Notes: generated from the sequence alone by a model not told the origin. 64,000 nucleotides of DNA from Ignavibacteria bacterium (GCA_016720145.1 JADJXV010000002.1:365629-429628), one strand, 5' to 3'; counted from the stretch's first letter, positions 29,942-39,221 are shown. Numbers and translations are program-made.

Positions 29942-30571
29942 TCATTCACTAAAAGGTATAGTTAGTTCACACCTGTAATCTATTGGCAAGGCATTTTCGC
30001 TATTTCTCAGTTCATGATACTTTTTCCAATATGTCCACCATTGTTCGTTAAGTTTAGGAATTTGTTCAAGTTCAATTATCCCATCATCTCCCAAAAATTT
30101 AATCTCATCTGCCGCAATGACAATTCCAAATTCTCCTGCCCAAAATGCAAGCTGATATTTCTCTGCCATAAATTGTTTGTCATTTGGCGAATAACCGTGT
30201 ATGGTGTCTATCACAATTGCTTGGCTTACAATACTTGATATGATATCATGGTTTGTAAAACTGAATTCACCATAACTACAAGTTTGATTTCCTAATTCAT
30301 CATTGTGGAATTGGTCAAACCACTGTTTATTATTCTCAGTTTGATGTTCTTGCTTGGAAATAAAACTAACTGATTTTGGATTCTTGAATTTAAGAGCTAT
30401 CCGTGAATTGAGAACTTCTGATGTATCGCTTGGAGGGAAGTTGAGATAAGTACCTCCAAACTCAAGCTGTATGCTATGAGGAAAGGCAGCAATCCACCAA
30501 CTCCAATATCCGGCATCTGAAATTGCATCGGCCAATATATCCAAAATCTGATTTTCAGTCATGTTTTTCAT
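29942..30571 (-). CDS. Hypothetical soluble protein
   Basis: A protein of 209 residues, rich in Trp (YWSWWIAAFP, EQWWTYWKKYHELR), with no signal peptide or membrane helix. No family recognised. It runs directly into the phosphatase-like gene on the same strand, so the two probably form an operon. Confidence 0.55.
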   Translation of the reverse strand: MKNMTENQILDILADAISDAGYWSWWIAAFPHSIQLEFGGTYLNFPPSDTSEVLNSRIALKFKNPKSVSFISKQEHQTENNKQWFDQFHNDELGNQTCSYGEFSFTNHDIISSIVSQAIVIDTIHGYSPNDKQFMAEKYQLAFWAGEFGIVIAADEIKFLGDDGIIELEQIPKLNEQWWTYWKKYHELRNSENALPIDYRCELTIPFSE

Positions 30572-30622
30572 TTAAGTGAAAAAGTGTTTCTTATTCGAGC
30601 GTTTTGAAAAAGCCTCCCTACT

Positions 30623-31411
30623 TCACAACGCCTTCGTCCTCCCGCCATCGACCGTCAAATTAATCCCGGTCACATACGCTGCCTTCGATGAGGCGAGAAA
30701 GAGTGCGGCATGGGCGATTTCTCTCGGCTCGGCAAAACGCTTGGCTGGGATTTCGGCAGTCATTTCATGTTCGATATCGGCGGTGGACTTGCCGGACTCC
30801 GCCGCTTTCCGCGCGATAATTGCTTTCAGTCGTCCGGTTTTCGTCGCGCCGGGCAGGACATTATTCACCGTAATGCCGTGCGGGGCGAGTTCGGTCGCGA
30901 GTGTTTTTGACCAACTCCCCATCGCTCCGCGAATGGTATTCGAGACGCCAAGCCCGTCAAGCGGCTGACGGACAGACGTCGAAATGATATTAATAAATCT
31001 ACCATAACCGTTTGATTTCATTCCACCTACCACAAGCTGCATAATCGTCTGACTACACAATAGATGCACAGTTAGCGCATGCACGAATTCCTCTGTTCTT
31101 GCCGCTGCCACTGCACCTGGGGCAGGTCCGCCGGAATTATTAACGACGATATTAATCTGATGTCCTTCGTTCAAATATCCTGCGACCGCCCGGCGTACAG
31201 ACTCCGGCTCGGTAAAGTCGGCGACGAGGTAGGCATGTTCGCCGGCTGTCGGTGCAGCGAGTGTTGCGAGTGTCTCGCGGAGTGCGTCTTCATTGCGGGC
31301 GATGAGCACGACGCGCGCGCCTGCCATGGCAAATTCTTCGGCAATTGCCCGACCTATTCCTTGTGTACTGCCGCAGACGAGCGCGGTCTTTCCGTCTAAT
31401 CGTAATTCCAT
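30623..31411 (-). CDS. SDR-family oxidoreductase with altered catalytic residues
   Basis: A protein of 262 residues with the Rossmann motif GSTQGIGRAIAEEF, NNSGG, and the family end GINLTVDGGRTKAL. The classical YxxxK is not present: at that place the sequence reads GVSNTIRGAMGSWSKTL, so Ser and Arg seem to replace Tyr and Lys. This fits an SDR subgroup resembling 3-oxoacyl-ACP reductase but lacking the usual tetrad. NAD(P) binding is likely; the reaction is unknown. DUF2203 lies nine bases upstream on the same strand. Confidence 0.85.
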   Translation of the reverse strand: MELRLDGKTALVCGSTQGIGRAIAEEFAMAGARVVLIARNEDALRETLATLAAPTAGEHAYLVADFTEPESVRRAVAGYLNEGHQINIVVNNSGGPAPGAVAAARTEEFVHALTVHLLCSQTIMQLVVGGMKSNGYGRFINIISTSVRQPLDGLGVSNTIRGAMGSWSKTLATELAPHGITVNNVLPGATKTGRLKAIIARKAAESGKSTADIEHEMTAEIPAKRFAEPREIAHAALFLASSKAAYVTGINLTVDGGRTKAL

Positions 31412-31420
31412 GATGTTCCT

Positions 31421-31804
31421 TTAGTTAGTAATGTGTTCGTGTAATAATGCATTTGGTATCGGCTTTCGTCCTGCAAAACCGTCTTCAACTCCATGATAAT
31501 ACTGCAAGTTTGACTCATCACTCCGCCAGCAGAGCATCACGGTCTCGCCGTCAATGATGGATGGGAAATCGACGAGTCCGATGGTAAAATTCCAATCTTT
31601 GTACGAACATCCGAGTTCTTCGAGTTCGGCAAAATACCCGTTAATTTCCCGCACCTTTTGTTCGAATTCGGGATGACCCGAGACATGTCCTCCGGCGGAA
31701 CGCACGAATTCGCGGAGCTGATTTCCGGTCGATAGGATATCCTCGACGATGCGCCGGACTAGCGGCAACGTGAGTGTGGCTTCAAGCGGAGTAAAGTATT
31801 TCAT
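31421..31804 (-). CDS. DUF2203 family protein
   Basis: A protein of 127 residues matching the DUF2203 pattern: FTPLEATLTLPLVRRIVEDI at the start, LEELGCSYKDWNFTIGLVDFP in the middle, and MLCWRSDESNLQYYHGVEDGF with GRKPIP near the end. The biochemical role is unknown. It is the first gene of a two-gene unit with the SDR, preceded by a TAnnTTTG promoter. Confidence 0.85.
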   Translation of the reverse strand: MKYFTPLEATLTLPLVRRIVEDILSTGNQLREFVRSAGGHVSGHPEFEQKVREINGYFAELEELGCSYKDWNFTIGLVDFPSIIDGETVMLCWRSDESNLQYYHGVEDGFAGRKPIPNALLHEHITN

Positions 31805-31842
31805 GGAGGAAAGGTTAGATAGATTTTGTGTTGATTGTGGCG

Positions 31843-31850
31843 CAAAAATA
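31843..31850 (-). promoter_or_regulatory. TAnnTTTG promoter for DUF2203-SDR
   Basis: On the minus strand it reads TATTTTTG and lies about 39 bases before the ATG at 31804. Confidence 0.5.
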
Positions 31851-32257
31851 AGTAAATCAAATGGATAAGGAGGATTTAAAGGAGGCGTAGTTTGTAGTCA
31901 TATATTCAGTAAAAGAGTGAAATATTGATTCTTTGCAGTATTACTCATCTAGCATAATATTCGGACATGACAGAGTACGGACAATTTTATAACGTCTTTG
32001 TAAGGGTTAAGATACTAAAACAGTTAAAGAAAAAAACTTGTCGTATTATCGTTCATACTTTGTCTATCGTAATGCCCGTCTAGTGAAATATCGTAATTTT
32101 GCAAGCAACATACTCGCTTGATTTTCGAGTCAATTACAATGCTAGTTACAATAGTTGTAATTGTTCGGGTGCAGCAGATATTATTCAAAATTTCTACAGT
32201 ATACAATAAAACGTACTCTACTTTTACCTCAATTTTACCCTAAACCAGGAGATACAC
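31851..32257. promoter_or_regulatory. Divergent regulatory region with an operator-like palindrome
   Basis: No gene is visible. A plus-strand TAATTTTG box lies at 32094-32101. Downstream, TTACAA-TAG-TTGTAA (32146-32160) is a perfect 15-base palindrome nested in a wider CAATTACAA/TTGTAATTG pair (32131-32163), a plausible repressor site. AGGAG at about 32248 is a good ribosome-binding site for the ATG at 32258. Confidence 0.35.
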
Positions 32258-34519
32258 ATGAAAACATTTCTACTGTTATTCACACTATTCAGTCTGTCGA
32301 TGCCGATCCATTCCAACGCGCAACAGACTACTTATCAGGCGCTTACGGCTACTCAGTCGAAAAAACTGAATGCGACAACTCCCCTAAGTACTATATCAAC
32401 CTCTGCTGTGATTCCTTTTTTCTATTGTCAAAGCAGTTCTGTCTCTGTGCCATTTACGGTGACGGGTACGTTCAACAGCGGCAATATCTTCAAAGCTGAG
32501 CTTTCGGATGCTTCTGGAAGTTTCGCATCACCGACCGAAATTGGTACGCTGACCGGTACTACAGATGGTACAATTCAAGCGACTATGCCCGCTCAAGCAC
32601 TACAGGGAAGTTTATATAGGATTCGAGTAGTTGGTAATAATCCTTCGACAACCGGTACAGATAACGGTGCTAATCTCGCTGTGAATCCTCTCCCCGTACT
32701 GTACACAATGACCGGTGAACGTTCGTATTGTGAGGGTGGAGAGGGCGTGATTATGGGCTTGAACAATACCGAAGTCGGCGCAAGCTATCAGCTCAAACGT
32801 GATGGAACAAATGTCGGCGCTCCGCAAGCAGGTAATTTTTTCCCAATGTTATTTGGTTTTCATACACTTGCAGGTACTTATACGGTGACCTCCACATACA
32901 CTGCTACGGGATGTTCACGCCAAATGACCGATAGCATTCAATTAGTTATCAATCCTTTACCTACTAAATTTACAGTGACAGGTGGTGGGTCATATTGCAA
33001 TAACGGAACAGGTGTGTCTGTTGGACTAAGCAATTCTCAAGATGGTGTCAGCTATCAACTGAGGATAGACGGCGTGACGAATGGTTCTCCAATTAACGGA
33101 ACAGGTAGTGCAATATCATTTGGGAATCAAACATCTGTAGCCGGTTATACGGTGTCTGCAAGGAATATTGCGACAGGGTGCACTCAACTTATGACTGGTG
33201 AAGTGAAGGTGACAATTAACCCGTTACCAACAAAATATGATGTACTTGGCGGAGGTAATTTTTGTGAAGGCGACAAGGGTGTTCCGGTCATTCTCTATAC
33301 ATCCGATACTAATATATCCTATCAATTAAAAGTAGATGGTGCTCCAATTGGTGCACCAAGGAGTGGCACCGGTGTAGCGATTGAGTTTGGGTTACAGACA
33401 CAGCCGGGTAATTATACCGTCGATGCCACGCACATCATTACAGGCTGCAAATCAACGATGACTGGTTCGAAAAATGTGATACGCACACCACTTCCACCCA
33501 AGCCGACAATTACCAAAGTTGGTAATATCCTCACCTCTAGTGCTGATGCAGGCAACCAGTGGTATCTCAATACTCAACAAATACTTGGAGCTACATCCAA
33601 AACATATACTCCGACACAAAGTGGCTCTTATACAGTCATTGTCACCCTCAAAAGCTGTCCATCTCCGGTATCTATAGCAGCGGATGTGACGGTAGAGGCG
33701 GGCACTTTGATAGCGGGCTTTACAAGTGATAAGACATCGGGAGATAGGCCACTTACAGTGAAATTTACCGATGCCTCAGCAGGAAGCCCGTCGAACTGGA
33801 ATTGGAATTTTGGGGATAATCAATCGAGCACAGAGCAGAGCCCAAGTCATACTTATACGCAGGTCGGCAGCTATACGGTGCGATTAATTATCTCCAATGG
33901 ATCTAAAAGCGATACGGTCACTAAAAACGCATACATCACTGTACAAGATGTAGTAGTTGTAACGGCAGATTTCCAAGGAAATTCCACCAAAGGGCGTGCA
34001 CCGCTAATGGTAAAATTCTCTGATATGTCCACCGGCGGTCCTGCTGCATGGTCATGGGATTTTGGCGATGGTAGTGCATTAGCTACAATAAACAATCCCG
34101 AGCATACATATACCGTTCCGGGCATTTATTCCGTAACTCTCACTGTTACAAAAGATAGCAAAGATTTCAAAGTAACTAAGAAAGACTACATTACAGTTGA
34201 TAGTGAAAGTATATCCGTTGATGAAAATCCGGATCTGTATAACGGAAATAGTATTTCAATTACTCCAAATCCAACAAGTGGAAGTAGCATCTTAAAATAT
34301 CATTCGGCACATTCCCAAAAAGTCACACTCTCGATGAGTTCACTACTCGGTCAGCAGATATTCAGTAGAGAAATTGAAGTTCAGCAGGGTGAGAATGAGA
34401 TTCCGATTGATAGTAGTATCGGTAGAGAATATGGTGCGACACTTCCTGTCGGCAGCTATTATCTACTCTTGAAAAGTTCGGAGTTTACTCTTTCGACCCT
34501 ATTGCAAATTATTCGGTAA
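32258..34519 (+). CDS. T9SS-secreted Ig-like/PKD repeat protein
   Basis: A protein of 753 residues. Signal peptide (ending IHSNAQ), an N-terminal beta domain, three Ig-like repeats with a repeated Gly-rich/CxxG pattern (GGGSYCNNGTGVSVGLSN, GGGNFCEGDKGVPVILYT), and another Ig-like unit (GNQWYLNTQQILGAT). Two PKD domains (WNWNFGDNQSS, WSWDFGDGSALA; about residues 485-650) and a C-terminal sorting domain (ITPNPTSGSSIL, ending STLLQIIR) follow. It is a probable surface adhesin or matrix protein exported by T9SS. Confidence 0.88.
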   Translation: MKTFLLLFTLFSLSMPIHSNAQQTTYQALTATQSKKLNATTPLSTISTSAVIPFFYCQSSSVSVPFTVTGTFNSGNIFKAELSDASGSFASPTEIGTLTGTTDGTIQATMPAQALQGSLYRIRVVGNNPSTTGTDNGANLAVNPLPVLYTMTGERSYCEGGEGVIMGLNNTEVGASYQLKRDGTNVGAPQAGNFFPMLFGFHTLAGTYTVTSTYTATGCSRQMTDSIQLVINPLPTKFTVTGGGSYCNNGTGVSVGLSNSQDGVSYQLRIDGVTNGSPINGTGSAISFGNQTSVAGYTVSARNIATGCTQLMTGEVKVTINPLPTKYDVLGGGNFCEGDKGVPVILYTSDTNISYQLKVDGAPIGAPRSGTGVAIEFGLQTQPGNYTVDATHIITGCKSTMTGSKNVIRTPLPPKPTITKVGNILTSSADAGNQWYLNTQQILGATSKTYTPTQSGSYTVIVTLKSCPSPVSIAADVTVEAGTLIAGFTSDKTSGDRPLTVKFTDASAGSPSNWNWNFGDNQSSTEQSPSHTYTQVGSYTVRLIISNGSKSDTVTKNAYITVQDVVVVTADFQGNSTKGRAPLMVKFSDMSTGGPAAWSWDFGDGSALATINNPEHTYTVPGIYSVTLTVTKDSKDFKVTKKDYITVDSESISVDENPDLYNGNSISITPNPTSGSSILKYHSAHSQKVTLSMSSLLGQQIFSREIEVQQGENEIPIDSSIGREYGATLPVGSYYLLLKSSEFTLSTLLQIIR

Positions 34520-34550
34520 GTAATTGAGAATACGAATGGTATTGGCAAAT

Positions 34551-34588
34551 AAAAAAGGCATTGTTCATGGTGAACAATGCCTTTTTAC
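34551..34588. terminator. Bidirectional terminator
   Basis: An 11-bp perfect stem GGCATTGTTCA/TGAACAATGCC with a 3-base loop, flanked by six A's and five T's, lies between two convergent genes. Confidence 0.88.
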
Positions 34589-34605
34589 TATAGATTCTTT
34601 TATGT

Positions 34606-35403
34606 TTAGTCAGCTTTTGGCGGCTGCCACGAGCCACGTTTCCATTTGACGAGTTCGATTGTTGCGTTTCCTACATAAAGCTTCATTTTGGCTCTGATTG
34701 GTACGCGTGCGTCATCCGTACTGAACCAACCCTCGAATTTACCGGTAATTCCATAAATGCCTGTCCAATTTGCTTCACCGTTGAAATAGGTGGTTTTGAT
34801 CGGATAATCGACTGCATCAATTGAGATATTTTCGTTGCGACCACTGAAAGCAATGGTTGTAAATACAGTATCTTCTTGAACTACCGTTGGGATTTTGATA
34901 CTTTTCTTTGCAAAGAGCAATTGTCGTGCTGTGAAGAAAAGTGAGCATCCGTCATTCCATTTTTTAGGAGTTGTTATGCTTTTTTTGGATTTGAGCTTTT
35001 TGTCCTCATATTTTTCCATCTGTATTACGGTATGGTCGTAATCAAACATATACTTATCGAACATCCAGCTATTTTCACTTTGCTTAGTATTAGCGGCAAA
35101 TTGATGGGAATACGTAGCTGAATTATCCATCCAGGATTCATAAATCGAGTGTAAATCTACAAACGGGATACCGGGACGTGAGTCTATATATGCTTTCATT
35201 TTATAGACTGTTTTTCCGTTCAAAGTTTGCGTCGTCGCTTCAGTAACCATCTTAATAGTACCGAGCTTGATTCCAAAGTAGGAAACGTCATATTCTAATT
35301 CTTCTCCGGGGTATGCCATTTGCGCGAGCACTGGCTGTCCGGCTGTCAGAGCAATTAACATGAAGCTAAAAAACATACTGACCACTTTTATGCGGTACAT
35401 CAT
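34606..35403 (-). CDS. DUF3108 family exported protein
   Basis: About 265 residues from MMYRIKVV, with a signal peptide ending PVLAQ. YPGEELEYDVSYFGIKLGTI begins a mature beta-rich domain matching DUF3108, and GKFEGWFSTDDARVPIRAKMKLYVGNATIEL is the conserved end. These proteins are thought to be periplasmic; the function is unknown. An ATG at 35427 lies upstream but lengthens the signal unusually. Confidence 0.75.
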   Translation of the reverse strand: MMYRIKVVSMFFSFMLIALTAGQPVLAQMAYPGEELEYDVSYFGIKLGTIKMVTEATTQTLNGKTVYKMKAYIDSRPGIPFVDLHSIYESWMDNSATYSHQFAANTKQSENSWMFDKYMFDYDHTVIQMEKYEDKKLKSKKSITTPKKWNDGCSLFFTARQLLFAKKSIKIPTVVQEDTVFTTIAFSGRNENISIDAVDYPIKTTYFNGEANWTGIYGITGKFEGWFSTDDARVPIRAKMKLYVGNATIELVKWKRGSWQPPKAD

Positions 35404-35502
35404 ACAATTGACCTTACAATGAAACAAATAATTATTTAGGTTGAGGAACAGAAGTGTTAGGATACTTCAGAATACGGGTTACTTGAGGAATAAGTAATCA
35501 CC

Positions 35503-35544
35503 GAAAAAAAAGGCTTCGTTTTTCTTGAATAGAAAAACGAAGCC
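35503..35544 (-). terminator. Rho-independent terminator after the Ctp protease gene
   Basis: A perfect 13-bp stem GGCTTCGTTTTTC/GAAAAACGAAGCC with a 7-base loop is followed on the minus strand by eight T's. Confidence 0.88.
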
Positions 35545-35566
35545 GAACGAAGTTTGAGTACTACTT

Positions 35567-37168
35567 TTATTTCAACTTTGCAATTTTAGTTGCTTCGGGG
35601 AAGAGGGTAATTGCTTTTTTGAGTTGCTTGTCATCTTCAAATGAAATAGGAAAAAAGTATGGACTACCAAACATTGACCGAGCTATGAGGGCTTTGATTC
35701 TATTACGTAAAAATGCCTCATCTGTTTTGTAATTTGCATCATTCCAGACGACACCTTTTTGCTCGGCTATTTGCTTAAACGATTTCATTAGCTCATCGGT
35801 AATTTTGAAGTTTTTGTAGAATGCATTGAAATTATCTTTATAGCTATTTCGTACAGCAACTCCTTCACCTTTAAGGAAATTGTCGGTAAATTCAAAGAAA
35901 ATATTCTTGCGGAAGAGATCACGGTAAAGCTGGGTAATGGTATCCGGCTTGACAATATAGTCAGGTGTAATTCCACCACCACCGTATATTGTTCGTCCGC
36001 TTACAGTCTTGAACACCGGATGAGTCGAGTCACCTTTGTCTGATGTATGATTGATGTTGTCACCTTCTTCGCCATCTTCGCGTCCTTCACCACGGTAATA
36101 TTTATCTTTGTCTTTGTACGGTCGTTGTATGAGTCGTCCGGATGGTGTATAATATCGAGCAATGGTAAGGCGATACGACGATCCATCACCAAGAGGATAT
36201 TGCTGTTGTACCAGCCCCTTGCCGAAGGATGTTTCGCCGACGATAAGTCCTCGGTCGAGGTCCTGAACAGCACCGGATACAATTTCACTTGCCGAAGCTG
36301 AGCCACCATTTACTAACACTATTAAGGGGATTTTCTCGAACTCACCACCATCGGATGCAAAAAATGTTTCATCAAGTTCGGGTCGGCGAGCTTTAGTATA
36401 GACAATTTTAGATCCGGCAGGTAGAAATTCATCGGCGAGCTTAAATGCTTGATCTAGATAGCCACCCGGATTACCTCGGAGGTCTAGGACTAGCTTTTTC
36501 ATGCCTTGTGATTTGAGTTTACGGGCAGCTTCTACGAATTCGGAGTGAGTCGTTGCTGCAAAGCGGTTGGATGAAATGACTCCAATGTCTGTGCCATCAA
36601 TTATATATGATGCATCGACAGTATAGATCGGAATTTTATCACGGGTGATGTCGAATTCCAATGGCTTCGGTTCGCCTGAACGGCGAATAGATATTTTTAC
36701 ATGAGTTCCTTTGGGTCCCTTGAGCTTCTTTGGTACATCTTCACGGGTGAGTCCGACGGCATTTACATCATCAATTTTGACAATTTTGTCTCCGGATTGA
36801 ATTCCAAGAGCTTCACTTGGACCACCTATAATAGGGGTCACGATGGTAATTGTGTCTTTTACAATATCGAATTCAACACCTATTCCTTCAAAACTCCCCT
36901 GAAAATCTTCAGTTACTTTCTTCATTTGTTCAGCAGGAATATACACAGAGTGCGGATCGAGCTCATTAAGCATGCCCTTAATTGCTGCTTCGGTGAGCTT
37001 TTGAGTATCCACATTTTCTACATAATTTTTCGAAGCTGTATTGAGCACATCGGTAAATTTCCTGACTTGCTCATAGACGTTGTCACCGGAAATTACCGGT
37101 GCTGCAAAAATACCGATGAGGACGCCGCCTAATATTGCGGCAAAAATCACAAGCGATTTATGTTTCAT
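35567..37168 (-). CDS. ctp: S41 family C-terminal processing peptidase
   Basis: A protein of 533 residues: membrane anchor (about residues 5-25), a PDZ domain (SFEGIGVEFDIV ... SGDKIVKIDDVNAVG) and the S41 protease core. Catalytic Ser in NGGSASASEIVSG (near residue 290) and Lys in SFGKGLVQQQ (near 315) form the Ser-Lys dyad. It trims C-termini of periplasmic proteins. It follows the TatD-fusion gene by 42 bases and ends at a strong terminator, so it is probably the last gene of the tsaE-tatD unit. Confidence 0.92.
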   Translation of the reverse strand: MKHKSLVIFAAILGGVLIGIFAAPVISGDNVYEQVRKFTDVLNTASKNYVENVDTQKLTEAAIKGMLNELDPHSVYIPAEQMKKVTEDFQGSFEGIGVEFDIVKDTITIVTPIIGGPSEALGIQSGDKIVKIDDVNAVGLTREDVPKKLKGPKGTHVKISIRRSGEPKPLEFDITRDKIPIYTVDASYIIDGTDIGVISSNRFAATTHSEFVEAARKLKSQGMKKLVLDLRGNPGGYLDQAFKLADEFLPAGSKIVYTKARRPELDETFFASDGGEFEKIPLIVLVNGGSASASEIVSGAVQDLDRGLIVGETSFGKGLVQQQYPLGDGSSYRLTIARYYTPSGRLIQRPYKDKDKYYRGEGREDGEEGDNINHTSDKGDSTHPVFKTVSGRTIYGGGGITPDYIVKPDTITQLYRDLFRKNIFFEFTDNFLKGEGVAVRNSYKDNFNAFYKNFKITDELMKSFKQIAEQKGVVWNDANYKTDEAFLRNRIKALIARSMFGSPYFFPISFEDDKQLKKAITLFPEATKIAKLK

Positions 37169-37210
37169 AGTATGTGTAATAGTTAAGAGATAAATTTATT
37201 TGCAACGATA

Positions 37211-37951
37211 TTAGAAGTTCGGATACCAATATACTCCAAGGCGAGCAATCGAATAAAACGTAGAAACATTAGCAGGTACAGGCGCGGTTAACGTCCCGCA
37301 TTTAAAGTCGTTTGAGCGGTCGGCAGATGTTAAATAAAAGTCTAATTTGAGCTCTGCCATCGGAGAAATAATCCCAAAAGAAGTGTTGATATTACCATAT
37401 AATCCGATACCACCGCTAATTGTACTTTTATTTTCCTTTACTGTTTCGCCAACCCAAATTGAGCTTAAAACAATTGATGTTCCCGCGGTTGCAAAGAAGC
37501 AAATTGGCTTACGCGGATTAGCAATAAATCGTGCTGAAACATTTATAAAATGATAAATATTGGGTTCAAGAGCACCTTTGGCTACCTCTTTGTTGTTCTT
37601 TGAGTATAGATAATTTGCTTCAAGTTGCAGGTAGTCAAATACAGTATAGTTTGCCGCCGCACCAAAAGCAAGGAATCCCTCATAACTACGGCTTTCTCGT
37701 TTTCCTCCGCCGGAACATTGAATAGATTCAACAACAGTATTTGGTCCCATCATTAATCCAAAACCAAATTTTTTGGGAAATGGATTCTCAGGTATTTCCT
37801 CGATTTCTTCAGAATCTGTGCCATCATCGGCTGCCCGATCACTTTCTCGAGTCTGTGCGTTAGATGATTGTAAACTCAACACCAAAGTTGATGTAAATAT
37901 AAGGAGTAGTAATCCAATTCGAAAGAATGCTCGCGAAGTTTGTGATGTCAT
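37211..37951 (-). CDS. Putative outer-membrane protein read from an internal start within the TatD frame
   Basis: The internal ATG gives MTSQTSRAFFRIGLLLLIF..., ending SSNAQ, a textbook signal peptide, with AAGG about nine bases before it. The mature part (about 213 residues) has an acidic linker (SEEIEEIPENPFP) and then alternating strand-like segments (FGFGLMMGPN, YTVFDYLQLEANYLY, FINVSARFI, RLGVYWYPNF). A C-terminal Phe is typical of outer-membrane barrels. Whether it is made separately or as the fusion cannot be told from sequence. No family recognised. Confidence 0.5.
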   Translation of the reverse strand: MTSQTSRAFFRIGLLLLIFTSTLVLSLQSSNAQTRESDRAADDGTDSEEIEEIPENPFPKKFGFGLMMGPNTVVESIQCSGGGKRESRSYEGFLAFGAAANYTVFDYLQLEANYLYSKNNKEVAKGALEPNIYHFINVSARFIANPRKPICFFATAGTSIVLSSIWVGETVKENKSTISGGIGLYGNINTSFGIISPMAELKLDFYLTSADRSNDFKCGTLTAPVPANVSTFYSIARLGVYWYPNF

Positions 37952-38671
37952 AGAATTTACCTTATCAAGAGTTAGATTGTGAATTTCTGCTATTTTACTT
38001 GACACCATCCCTACAAATGATGGTTCATTGCGTTTTCCGCGATATGGTACCGGTGCCATATACGGCGAATCTGTTTCAATCATTATTTTATCGATAGGAG
38101 TTTGCAAAATAACATCTGAAAGTGTAGATTTTTTATAAGTAATATTACCGGTAAACGATATATGACCACCAAGACTAATAGCACGATGGAGTACTTCTAC
38201 AGAGCTTGAAAAACAGTGAAGTACAAAATTTAGCTTGCCGTCCTGCTCTTCTTCAATAATTGAAAGTACATCCTCATCCGACTCTCGATTATGTATTATA
38301 ACGGGTAGATTTTGACGTTTAGCAATCAGTAATTGTTCTCTAAAGACAGCTCTCTGCATATCTTTCGGTGCAAAATCATAATAATAATCGAGACCAATTT
38401 CACCAATAGCGACTACTCGTGTGTTTTGAGATTCTCGCTCGACCCGTTCTAAATTTACGTCCGAGGCATCGTTTGCATTATGCGGATGAATACCCATACC
38501 ACGATAAATTCGAGGATCTGATTCGACAATTGCTTGAATCTTGTCGAATCCTTCCGGACCAATAGATGGAATTATAATCGCCTCTACACCGGCATCAAAT
38601 GCTCGGTTTATCATCTCCTGTCGGTCTGTGTCGAATTGTTCGGAGTCTATATGAGCGTGCGTATCAATCAT
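37211..38671 (-). CDS. tatD: TatD-family hydrolase fused in frame to an outer-membrane-type protein
   Basis: Residues 1-254 (from MIDTHAHIDSEQFD) are a complete TatD metal-dependent hydrolase: IDTHAHID, the GEIGLDYYYDF motif with its metal-binding Glu, PVIIHNRESDED, HCFSSS and the final ETDSPYMAP. TatD's own end (NSMTSQTSRAFFRIG) is not followed by a stop. The frame continues into a hydrophobic stretch and a beta-barrel-like domain to the stop at 37211. The same boundary residues form the n-region of a signal peptide, so a separate protein could start at 37951. An in-frame deletion joining two genes, or a lost stop, explains it. It overlaps tsaE by eight bases. Confidence 0.8.
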   Translation of the reverse strand: MIDTHAHIDSEQFDTDRQEMINRAFDAGVEAIIIPSIGPEGFDKIQAIVESDPRIYRGMGIHPHNANDASDVNLERVERESQNTRVVAIGEIGLDYYYDFAPKDMQRAVFREQLLIAKRQNLPVIIHNRESDEDVLSIIEEEQDGKLNFVLHCFSSSVEVLHRAISLGGHISFTGNITYKKSTLSDVILQTPIDKIMIETDSPYMAPVPYRGKRNEPSFVGMVSSKIAEIHNLTLDKVNSMTSQTSRAFFRIGLLLLIFTSTLVLSLQSSNAQTRESDRAADDGTDSEEIEEIPENPFPKKFGFGLMMGPNTVVESIQCSGGGKRESRSYEGFLAFGAAANYTVFDYLQLEANYLYSKNNKEVAKGALEPNIYHFINVSARFIANPRKPICFFATAGTSIVLSSIWVGETVKENKSTISGGIGLYGNINTSFGIISPMAELKLDFYLTSADRSNDFKCGTLTAPVPANVSTFYSIARLGVYWYPNF

Positions 38672-39146
38672 GAATTTCAACAAGTTTTACCGTTTTCTCA
38701 GGGTGGTTGAAGTCGATTTTCCGTTCATTTTCACCTTCACCTTCGAACGAAATAGTCACCGTCCAATAGACTTTCGGGAGCATATCGCCGGCTTTTTCAG
38801 GCCATTCGACTAACTTAATGGCATTATGCGAAAACATACATTCGTCAAAACCAATTTCTTCTAATTCTTTTATCGAATTAATTCTATATAAATCAACATG
38901 ATATATCGTGATTTCGACGCCATCGGAGTCTGTGCCAAAATATTGATTCATGATAGTGAAGGTAGGACTTGAAACGATATCCTCGACGCCAAAATAATCG
39001 CAAACGCCCTTGACAAATTCAGTTTTACCGGCTCCTAAATCACCAAATAATGCAACGACATCACCCTTATCAAGCAATTCAGCGAATTGCTTGCCTGCAC
39101 TATGAGTTTCAATTTCATTCCGAGAATGGTAACAATCAGATTCCAT
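38664..39146 (-). CDS. tsaE: tRNA threonylcarbamoyladenosine biosynthesis ATPase TsaE
   Basis: A protein of 160 residues with Walker A GDLGAGKT (residues 35-42), SSPTFTIMNQY, and YHVDLYRI then LVEWPEKAG, all family signatures. TsaE powers the TsaB-TsaD-TsaE step that makes t6A37 in tRNA. It lies between porX and tatD; the porX-tsaE order recurs in Bacteroidota genomes. It overlaps the tatD start. Confidence 0.95.
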   Translation of the reverse strand: MESDCYHSRNEIETHSAGKQFAELLDKGDVVALFGDLGAGKTEFVKGVCDYFGVEDIVSSPTFTIMNQYFGTDSDGVEITIYHVDLYRINSIKELEEIGFDECMFSHNAIKLVEWPEKAGDMLPKVYWTVTISFEGEGENERKIDFNHPEKTVKLVEIHD

Positions 39147-39221
39147 TCAATAATCCTGTATGTGGAACAATTTTTTTGGGTACAATACCCTTATTCGTAG
39201 AGGTAATTACTAACTATTCTA

